Assembly: GCA_037447655.1 (NCBI GenBank)
Contig: JBBHKE010003252.1
Span: 47,501 to 81,057, forward strand
Direction of reading: 5' to 3'
Source: Zygnema cylindricum
Lineage: Eukaryota > Streptophyta > Zygnematophyceae > Zygnematales > Zygnemataceae
DNA length: 33,557 nucleotides
Shown here: one piece after another, positions 9,726 to 18,098 of the stretch
How the letters are laid out: every line of letters begins with the position of its first letter
How positions within the stretch are numbered: the first letter of the stretch is position 1
The notes under the pieces: model-generated
The model's input: the letters and a program-made list of their open reading frames with translations, nothing else
Database searches by the model: none
Told to the model about the DNA's origin: nothing
Program-made: the position numbers and the translations under genes

Positions 9726-11057
9726 TCCATGAAGCTGCCTGTTTCTCTCTCCATCTCCCATAACCGCGTCTATTTCACAACAGGCCGTCCTATCGCAATA
9801 TGTTTTGTTTTGACGACCGTCCGATTATGCGGCGCGCCGAATGTTTCGTGCGTTGTATATATTTTCCATTATCTATGTGCGCTAATTTTGTTCATCCCGT
9901 TAAATGGTTTAATGCACGCAGAAAGTGTTTATTACAATATAAAACCGCGTGTGTGTAACGACATCTTCTACTGCGAATGGATATGGACGACGGCTACTAT
10001 CGACCAGTAGGGTGGGATCAACTCCTAGCCGGTCCACTCCTTTTTGTCATAGGCTGCTTTCTACCTCTCTCTCTTGCCTCAGTTTGTCTCTTTGGTTGGC
10101 AGAGGACCAGCCATGGTTTCCTCTGTCTAAATCTCCGCCTTCACATTCAAGAGTTTAGACAAAACTAGAAAATAGAAACAAAGAATTACTATTTCAATAG
10201 TTAAGTGGGTAACTTAACCGTGAGTGAATTCAATACCTTAACCTCGAGTTAAGTTGTGTTAAGGTCAAGCCTTGGGTTGTCTCGTAAGAAGAAATTTACG
10301 CTCATCATAGCTCACTTGGCATGTACTCTAGCCCCATTGAGTAACACCATTAATAAACATGTATTAATAAACCATTAGTAATACCATAAAACTTGTTTAA
10401 CACAGATTCAACATGATTCTCCAAACTTATGGGTGACGATTTCGATCGTGCAATTTTGAGTTTTTGAAGCAAACGGTCCTTCTGTCCCTGTCTTGACATT
10501 ATCCTCAACTAGTTTCCAATAGGACACTAGCCACACATTGAACGTATCTATTGTTACACTCGGAAACATAATATATAATCCACGGCGGACGAGGGATGAC
10601 AACCTAAAAGTTGGCAAAGGTCATGTGCCTTCGCACAATGGGTATTCAATTCCAATGAAAGCAAATAGAAAATCTCTCCAGCGGATATGCTCTGACGCTT
10701 CTTTTCCTTGGAGGTAAGGACTCTGCGTTTAAAACATAATGGCATGATGCGTGTTGTGATGAATTACACAAGTACAAACGTTAAAATTCAATACGTTTTT
10801 ACAAATCTTAAAATTCGTTCGGTCGTACAATTATGTTGCGCTTGAAGAATATTTTACGTTTAATCATTACATCTGACTAAAATATTTCCTTATAAAATAT
10901 GAACGTATAGAGTACATGATGAGCTTACATTTATACACTGCACTTTGTACAAGTAACTTTTTACCTCCGCTGATTTAGATTCTATATTATCGAAGATTAT
11001 TTGTATATATTAAGCATCCTAATTTTAACCTTCTTGGTTCCAATTATAATCCACGCG
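9726..11057. other. Stretch with no recognised gene
   Basis: Nothing convincing was seen. Two overlapping minus-strand open frames of 63-69 codons (10408-10745) have no recognised motif. It may be degraded transposon sequence. Confidence 0.4.
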
Positions 11058-11429
11058 GTCAAGACCCCTCCAGGCCCCCTATACGGAAAAAAGTGCACAT
11101 AAAAAAGTACGTACAGGCTGGAAACGTGCAGTAGGTTATTTTTTTGGTACTCTGTGCAAAAACGTTTTCAAAAAACTCCGAAGTGTGCGACGCCGTTTGT
11201 CTACGCGTTCACATCCTAAAACTCTAGTTAAAATCACCTCGCGAGGTGATTTGAGTAGAAGTTTGGAGGGACGCAAAAGTGGGTCGAAACGCGGTAGACG
11301 ACAAACTGCAGTATATTTAAAATTTTAAAGTGACGCAAATTGTACTGTGGTAATTTCATTTTTTTGGTATGGCTGCGGATTTTCTCGTTGCTAGCTAAGT
11401 TTTGGAGGAAAATGACAGAAAACAACCTT
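11058..11429. mobile_element. Truncated copy of the foldback arm
   Basis: Aligns with 9312-9695 in the same orientation: ggaaaaaagtgcac, the conserved cacctcgcgaggtg palindrome, gtgggtcgaaacgcggtaga and cgacaaactgcagt. The terminal ataccctaag end is missing, and the homology stops just after the ggaggaaaatgaca block. Confidence 0.65.
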
Positions 11430-11589
11430 AATTGGAAGCCCTTATATTCATTGGCAAATTCGTGTACTCTTCATGTCGGTGCCGTACCTCAACTTCTTAC
11501 AAATTAAATACATTTGAACACTTTATTTCAAAAAGTGCGATGGAAAAATCCTTCAAGGTACAAAAGGGTTCAAAAAGAGGAAATAGACG

Positions 11590-11594
11590 CTTAA
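11590..11594. repeat. Target-site duplication cttaa, left
   Basis: The same five bases follow the far end of the LTR element at 15053-15057. Five-base duplications are usual for Ty1/copia insertions. Confidence 0.75.
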
Positions 11595-11687
11595 TGTTGT
11601 CCGTAGCCATTTTCAGCCATGGATTTACCCTCGGAAGCACCACAGACTACCCACGTACGCACGAAACTAACATTTCAAAAACAACAC
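11595..11687 (-). repeat. 3' LTR of the gag-only element (93 bp, internally deleted)
   Basis: It keeps both LTR termini: on the plus strand, tgttgtccgtagccatttt... through ...cgcacgaaactaacatttca and aaaacaaca. The middle of about 1.24 kb seen in the 5' LTR (roughly 13776-15018) is absent. Confidence 0.65.
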
Positions 11688-11697
11688 TCCCCCGAAA
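11688..11697 (-). other. Polypurine tract before the 3' LTR
   Basis: The minus strand reads ttcgggggag immediately before TGTTGT. The Copia element at 22389 has taggggag in the same position. Confidence 0.6.
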
Positions 11698-12200
11698 TTT
11701 TAGTTTCGTGCACCCGGAATAAAACATGCAGCGTGTCAAGTGTAATTGTACCATTCATTCAAATGTCACCACTGCTTCCGTTGACGTCACCACTGCTTTC
11801 GCTGACGCTGCTCCAGCTGCCTGCTGCCATGTCTTCCAAAATCCTTCCTTCTTAAATACACCATTGCTTCCACTAACTCTTTCTAGGTCTTCAAATGTAA
11901 AAGCTTTCTTTTTCACACAATTTCAAAATTCAAATTTTTTAATCCGAAATTCCTCAAAATGATTATTAAATGTAAAAGATAATCTCTTCCCTAAAATTAT
12001 TTTTCACGATGCTTTCTTTTGACCATTTTCTGAACATGTTTTCTTCTACGGTTTATCTTTTGACTTCTACTTCTTTTCTTTGTTTTCTTAATAAATTTTG
12101 GCATTTTCTCAAATTTTGAACTTTTTCCTTTTACAATATTATAAACTTCATCTCCTACTTCAATTTTCTGAGCACTTTTTCTCTCTCTCTCTTTAAGTAC

Positions 12201-12519
12201 AGTAATCTCCTCATGCAAATTATTTTCGGTTTCCACTTCCACTTGACCTTCACTCTCTCTAGCTATCCTCACTACATTAACCTCCTCTTCCTCCTGTAAA
12301 TCTTTATCACTCACCAATCTGTCGTCAGAAAAATTGATAGAAACCGAATCCTTTTCTGTCACCACTTTCTCCACACTATTTTCGGTGACAGCAAATGTTT
12401 CCTTTACTTCCTCATTTTCCATATTTCGAAAAATAACAGTCGGCAAGTATACAAATTCATCGACTGGAAGTGTATCCCTTCGTGTAGGGGGTCGAACTCG
12501 ATCGTCATCCCATCCGTTT
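12201..12519. repeat. 319-bp direct repeat, copy 1
   Basis: Identical by eye to 12653-12971, with an offset of 452 bases. It covers the acidic part of the Gag-like frame. Confidence 0.9.
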
Positions 12520-12652
12520 AAGAAAACGAGAAGGAGAAAAAATAGCAAAGGGAGAGGGAGAAAGAGAGAGAGAGAGAGGGAGAGGGAGATAGAGAAGGAG
12601 AGGGAGAACATGCTGACAGGAGTGGAAAGGGAAAAGGTAATTTAATAAGGAG

Positions 12653-12971
12653 AGTAATCTCCTCATGCAAATTATTTTCGGTTTCCACTTCCACTTGACC
12701 TTCACTCTCTCTAGCTATCCTCACTACATTAACCTCCTCTTCCTCCTGTAAATCTTTATCACTCACCAATCTGTCGTCAGAAAAATTGATAGAAACCGAA
12801 TCCTTTTCTGTCACCACTTTCTCCACACTATTTTCGGTGACAGCAAATGTTTCCTTTACTTCCTCATTTTCCATATTTCGAAAAATAACAGTCGGCAAGT
12901 ATACAAATTCATCGACTGGAAGTGTATCCCTTCGTGTAGGGGGTCGAACTCGATCGTCATCCCATCCGTTT
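12653..12971. repeat. 319-bp direct repeat, copy 2
   Basis: Identical by eye to 12201-12519. The 133 bases between the copies are GGGAGA/GA-rich (12535-12610) and unrelated to gag. Confidence 0.9.
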
Positions 12972-13690
12972 TTGAAATTTCTTGTGACACATGCACTTTT
13001 ATATAATGGGCATACTCTAAAAGTATGTCCCAAATCATTACAATAAAAACAATTTTCTGATTTGCAACTTTTTCTATTTTTCTGAAACTGTGATCTAACA
13101 CCATCAAAATTCCCCTTATCTTTTAAAGCCTTTTTATCATCTTCTACATCCAAAACAAATCTCACTGCTAATGGTAAACACCAATCCTTTTTATCAACTT
13201 GGTTTAATCTATCAAACGCACACCTATATTCCTTAGGTAATCCTTTTATTAAAATGAGAGCCTTTTGAACATTTGTGAAATTTCCTCCCGCAATATCATT
13301 TTCTGCAAACAATCTTTTGCAAACTAAGGCAATATTTCAACATGCTACCTCCAGCATATTTATATCCAAATATTTTTGTAGCACTAATCATCCAGTGATA
13401 CACATAAGTCATTTGATAAGTGCATTCTAAACACTTCCATAATTCAGCTGCACTCTTCACATCAAGGTACATCATTACAAATTCCTTAGTCATAGATAGC
13501 TTCATAATCCTCAAGCACTCCAGGTTTTTCTCCTCCCATTCAGCCGATGTTTCGACACTTTGTCCCATCCACCACATCCATAAGCTCCCTCAACTTGAAG
13601 TAGCTCTTCATAATACTCCTCCAATAATAATATTCAGTTCCATCAAATATGGGTAAGTACGATTCATCCAATATGGGTAGCCATGGGCGT

Positions 13691-13702
13691 GGGCCCATAA
13701 CC
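13691..13702 (-). other. Primer-binding site, initiator tRNA-Met anticodon arm type
   Basis: The minus strand reads ACAACA|GGTTATGGGCCC. The 12 bases after the LTR are complementary to the anticodon stem-loop of initiator tRNA-Met (GGGCCCAUAACC), the site used by Drosophila copia with a half-tRNA primer. Confidence 0.75.
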
Positions 13703-15052
13703 TGTTGTCCATAGCCATTTTCAGCCATGGATTTACCCAATGGATTTACCCTCGGAAGCACCACAGACTACCCAAAAACAGCCTACTTTGAATCAACACA
13801 GAATTCTACAGAAATATCAAAACAAACTGAAACTAAAAACACAGATAGTTTCTAGGCTACAAAATAACCTCACAAAGTTTCAGACAAAAATAATGAACAG
13901 AGTGATCACATCATCTGGTCAAAGTTGCAGAAAAACAGTCTGCCAGAACTTTGATAAAACAGACTAACTTCACAATGAAGTAAAACACAGACCAGGCACA
14001 CAAGAAGTTTCGCAACATTTTGTGTACCGTTTATGTGTCACATGTTTCGTACACGTCTACGCTTGTCACTTTTTGAAGTAACAAGTTATATGCGATTACA
14101 TCGGAATGCTCATAAAGATGTACGGAGAATCTTCGCTAGAAACAAAGTTACAAGATTAAAGTTTCGGTTACATGGGAAAGTGCCCTAAGTCCTACAAATA
14201 TAAACTAGAGCTCACTACTGAATGTACGGAGGCATACCAGCCGTACGCTATCTACCAGCTACCTCAATTAATGTAAAAATACCCGAATACTTCAAGGTAT
14301 GTCAAAATGAGTAAACGTACACTAATAACTAATTCACAAAAAGACAAAACAATGTTGAACCAAATATTTACACCGACAACAAAATTGTATGCTGAGTCAT
14401 TGCGTGTAACTCAACAAGACTCCACGAATCTCGTCAAATAATCCGGGCCGTCCAAAAATAGATATCGTGTGATTGACGCGATTTTTATTTCCCACTAATT
14501 GAAAAATAAAGGCGGCCTTTTTCCGCCGTCCGTAGCTCATATCCGGCACCCTCGATGTCGCGTCACGTGGTAACAAAAATCCAAACGAAATCCACGCGAG
14601 TCGTCAAATATCCCACGACGTCGAGAAGCAAAATCACGTCCACTTGCCAATATAATAATAGTACAACCAAAATCATTTCCGTACAGCAACTGCGTCCTTT
14701 GCGTTAAATGCGGATTGTCCCAAATAAAGTACACGTCATTTGTCATAAACGTCGCCTGTCGCATATAAAGTACATTTGTCCAAATTAGATGCTCCGTACC
14801 GGCGACGTACATTTCGTATACTTCACCTCGGATCGCGTCGCAATCCGCCGTCCATTTCTTAACGCATTCCGCGTCACTCAATTACTCTATCATGTCCCTT
14901 TAATTTTACTCATACATTTACTCCCCCAATCCACAAATCCATTTGAATCTTTATTTGTACAACCACATTACTTCCAGTAAAAATCTATACACGAAACGTC
15001 GCGTGCGCACAAAATGTGGCGTACGCACGAAACTAACATTTCAAAAACAACA
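13703..15052 (-). repeat. 5' LTR of the gag-only element (1350 bp)
   Basis: On the minus strand it starts TGTTGTTTTTGAAATGTTAG and ends with GGACAACA next to the primer site. Only its first 35 or so and last 60 or so bases are shared with the 3' LTR. The inside has repeated aaagtacac/aaagtacat motifs near 14725-14775. The 114-codon minus-strand frame at 14537-14881 is probably chance. Around 14010-14190 there are short resemblances to the Copia LTR (acattttgtgtac) and to foldback ends (gtgccctaag). Confidence 0.65.
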
Positions 15053-15057
15053 CTTAA
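15053..15057. repeat. Target-site duplication cttaa, right
   Basis: Matches 11590-11594 on the other side of the gag-only element. Confidence 0.75.
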
Positions 15058-15195
15058 TGTTAAAGAATAGCCAAAGGAAGCTAAGGTAAATAAAACATGT
15101 GATGACACCAAATCTAACTAAAATAACTGCCAAAACTAAGCAAATTCACTAAAAATGACACTAAACAAAGGGAAAAAATACACAACCCTAACAAA

Positions 15196-15690
15196 CTAAA
15201 CTCCACATCCCCGAAGATCGTGGATGTGGATTGGATCCCTTGGTGGAAGATTTGGGTGGCCCCGCCGGTCATCTGCCACCGTGCTCCGCCGTAGAAGGGC
15301 CACGGCTTGTGCTCGTTGAAGAGCTATTGATACTCGTTGACGGTAAAACGCAACGAGAAGGCTCGGGGGAGGGCTTCGCGGACCCCGGGTCTCAAATGTT
15401 TTCTTCGCACAATCGTGGAGGAAATCATCAAAAGACTTGTCCAAAGTACCGAAAATTTATGCGGCAAATGGCACAAATTGGTCCGCCGGGTCTTTGTGAG
15501 CGTAATCTCTTTCCTTAGAAGTTGCTGCGTCCCGAGCCGCCACGCCCGTATGTACCGCCGCGCGAGAAGAAACGTGGGTCCCTGTCGGATCCGTGAGGAC
15601 CACATCACCCAAAGTTTTCCCAGCCCCATGGAGGAAAACCAAGTCACCCCGAGGACTTCTAAGGCCGTTAGACTGGGAGCGAGGAGGTAG
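15196..15690 (-). pseudogene. Remnant resembling the C-terminal region of a reverse-transcriptase protein
   Basis: One minus-strand frame stays open for about 165 codons except for a single TAA at about 15457-15459. It reads DVVLTDPTGTHVSSRAAVH, then ERDYAHKDPADQFVPF, stop, IFGTLDKSFDDFLHDCAKK and YRQRVSIALQRAQAV. The order of a TDPT motif, KxxxYA, an FVP motif, a TFG-like turn and a closing QRxSxALQR block resembles the region after the reverse transcriptase domain in some eukaryotic retroelements. That is recollection by pattern, not a database match. The GC content is clearly higher than in the flanks, which also suggests a separate origin. Opposite-strand frames are shadows. Confidence 0.4.
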
Positions 15691-15769
15691 AATCGTTATT
15701 ACCTTATTGCGGTTCCCCCAAATTTTTCACAAATTCTCAAATAGAATTATCCATAATATTTTAAGAAAA

Positions 15770-15893
15770 CCCTAATTTCTAATTAGAGTAAATGATTTCT
15801 TTTAAAAAATCCAAATTCCCAATTAGCGTTAATAACGGGAAAAAAATTTTATACGCTAATTTACCTTGTACGCTAATAACGATTCACGGTGTA
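15770..15893. mobile_element. MITE fragment with one intact end
   Basis: The right end gctaataacgattcacggtgta at 15872-15893 matches the 4502-4721 family. AT-rich sequence with ttagagt/ttagcgt motifs precedes it. No left end was found. Confidence 0.5.
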
Positions 15894-18069
15894 CTGAATC
15901 TTGCGTTTTTCGGCCTCTATGAACCTGCGAGGTTGATTTCGCGCATTGTGAGATATCCACGTGGCCCCTCTTCGCTTTTCATTTTACGACGCGCCGCGCC
16001 AATTTGTTTTTGAAGAATTATTACACGTGTCGAAATGCTGTCATCCCTATAATCGGCGCACTTTTGGTTCTTCAGATCATTAAAAAAGCAAATCTTCACT
16101 CCGGCAATTGATTTTGTCTCTTTTGACGTACAGTACTGTACTTTCGTTGTTAAAATGTGCGAAAACGATAGATTAGAAAGTACCGCATTTTACAATGTGT
16201 CTATTAAAGTATTATAGTATTATACTAATATAGGCTAAGAATACGCGTATAATACGGTGTCCTTTTGTGCACCACAGAATCGAATTCAAATTCTCTCTGG
16301 GAGTGAATTGCCCCCTAGAAATTGTTCCACAGTGGAATTATCGTACGGAAAAATGCCAGAAAATTTTAAATTTAAGCTGAAAAAATTTGTTAGCTGCCGG
16401 AAAACTGCCATGAAAGTCAACGCCTACTGGACATAGAGAACAATCTATATTTGATAGTCCAGGCTAGCTGCCATAAAAAGTCAACGCCTATGAAACTATA
16501 GTGCTGTACTGAACCTTGCAATTTTTTGCAATTTTTCGCACGCGCGAGCGCGCTGATTGGGGCCACACCTCGGTTTCTCCGCGCGACCGTATGCTTAGGG
16601 GTATTTTATTTCTCTTGTTTTTGTTTTTAATAAAAAAACACAAAAATAAATGACCCTAAGCACATAAACCCTATTGCGATACCCGATTACGGCGTGTGGG
16701 ACTATCTCTTTTCGCTGTGGACATGTTGACACTCGGTTTTCTTAGCTACTGGGCCGAGTAACGAACCTAGACTGTAGTTTGAAATGCTGTACGTTTATGT
16801 CATCTGCGACAATCGTAGGATGTAATTGACACGTGTCACAGGTCCCCTCTTTGGGACGTAAAATTCATCACTGTCAAATCATTTGCGGCACAAAGCGACA
16901 AAACATTTGGGCCTTGCTGGCTTTTTCTTTGACTTACGTCTGTCATTTGGTTATACCGCTAGACGCCGACCTATAGGCCGGGCCCTCGGAGGTCACATGT
17001 TTCGATCTGTTTTGTCGGTTGCTGGCAGCGGTTCAAACTCCAAATCGAAACACGCCACGTAGGATGTGACTTCGATCGCAAGAGAATTGTGTTCGAGTGG
17101 TCAAAAGTCTTCAATCCTCCTTGGTCCCGTCACCTTGGATTCGTTACAGGGACCCGCAACGATTTGTGCAGCTTTCGGCCGAAATATTACTGATGGTAAT
17201 CTTACGGCCGAAAACCCGAAAAGCCTCTGGACATCTTCGCCTGTGGAGTATGGATCAAAAGTAAATTAAAGTTTTTAAAATATTTTATGTTTACAATACG
17301 GTAATGCAACCTGGCGCACCGCCAAGGTGACGCCAACGCGCGTCATTATTCGCGTCAGAAAATCTGACATTCGCCGTTAGCAAAGTCGGAAATTGCTCTG
17401 TAACCTAATTTAATGTGAGACGTGGTTACAATGTTGCTGATGTAAAAAGGACAAATTGTATTAGTGTTGAACCTTTGCAAGTTCCAGTTACTGTTAGAGG
17501 TCACACAATTTGCATAGCTTTTTATAACCGCCCAATCTGAGACAACTATACGGCTAAGATCGCTATTTTAACCCAGTTTTAATGAATTTAAGATTTTCAA
17601 TTAAGAATCTATTGACGCACTTTTCATGCGAATATTTTGACTTTTGTAATTTTAAAATATGGGCTTGTTTCGCACTAAACCTAAGTGCATATACGACGGG
17701 ACCGCACTTTTCATCTAATATCCCTAGAGGAGAAACCAGGAAGTCACAAACCATTTGCTGCTTACGAAATAGTATTCGACTATTCGTGCATATACTTGAA
17801 AGTTGAAACAGTATACCCTTTTGATGACGTAATCCAAAAGTGAAAATCCCCTTAGTTTGCAATACGGCAATACCGTACGCGCGATCAAATCAAAAGAATG
17901 TGCGCAGAGATTTGAACTTTTGAAGTTCAAACTTTTTAAAGTTCCGAAGTTTCGGACTTTAAATTGACACAAGTAGTCATTTATATCAACTGCGAGTGGG
18001 CTCTTCTCTCAAGATTCGATCCATCTTTCTCAGAAGCTTTGCGTTTCGCCAGACTCTTGCTGGAAAGCG
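15894..18069. other. Intergenic region upstream of the methyltransferase gene
   Basis: No gene recognised. A short direct repeat (agctgcc...aagtcaacgccta) occurs near 16390-16430 and 16467-16490. A 67-codon plus-strand frame at 17066-17269 has no motif. Two successive hairpins lie at 17911-17960. The last 100 bases before 18070 look like a 5' untranslated region. Confidence 0.4.
17911..17960. promoter_or_regulatory. Two adjacent hairpins upstream of the methyltransferase gene
   Basis: tttgaacttttgaagttcaaa is a 9-bp stem with a 3-base loop. The following sequence aaagttccgaagtttcggac plus ttt forms a second imperfect stem. Their role is unknown; they could be a protein-binding site in the promoter or chance. 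Confidence 0.35.
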
Positions 18070-18098
18070 ATGACAACAAGAAACGCACGCAGGCAAAT
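18070..18098 (+). CDS. Methyltransferase exon 1 (candidate start)
   Basis: ATG at 18070, reading MTTRNARRQ. The donor is AAAT|gtaaca, which is weak. Chosen because its phase fits the next exon exactly and no stop intervenes. Confidence 0.4.

Larger units (their letters stand above)
11997..13764 (-). pseudogene. Gag polyprotein of the gag-only element, frameshifted
   Basis: Gag forms the particle that packages retrotransposon RNA. The N-terminal part has PIFDGTEYYYWRSIMKSYF, typical of the DUF4219/UBN2 module of copia Gags, then AAELWKCLE and IKGLPKEY. Next comes a perfect zinc knuckle CFYCNDLGHTFRVC (C-X2-C-X4-H-X4-C). The C-terminal part is acidic, then ends in a strongly basic tail (KKTKKRSRSQ, RRRKH), which could bind nucleic acid or direct nuclear entry. 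Frameshifts occur near 13565 and 13310. A 319-bp duplication with a GA-rich spacer lies after the zinc knuckle. The probable start, MAENGYG, lies within the 5' LTR. The relation to the Copia Gag at 23443 is seen in IFGYKYAGGSMLKYC versus IWGYKYTRGTMVEYC. Confidence 0.72.
11595..15052 (-). mobile_element. Gag-only LTR retrotransposon (non-autonomous, copia-like), complete but decayed
   Basis: The boundaries are defined by five signals: LTR ends TG/CA, a 5-bp duplication cttaa on both sides, a primer-binding site at 13691-13702, a purine tract directly before the 3' LTR, and a Gag-like frame between them. The order on the minus strand is 5' LTR (15052-13703), primer site, gag (about 13735-11997), an untranslated stretch, purine tract, 3' LTR (11687-11595). 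No protease, integrase, reverse transcriptase or RNase H was found, so it would need enzymes from a related element. Such elements are known as terminal repeats with a gag domain. Confidence 0.75.

Noticed and set aside
10408-10745. Two overlapping minus-strand frames
   Set aside because: No recognised motif and no convincing splice context; could not be supported as a gene.
14537-14881. 114-codon minus-strand frame
   Set aside because: Lies inside the 5' LTR of the gag-only element; no motif.
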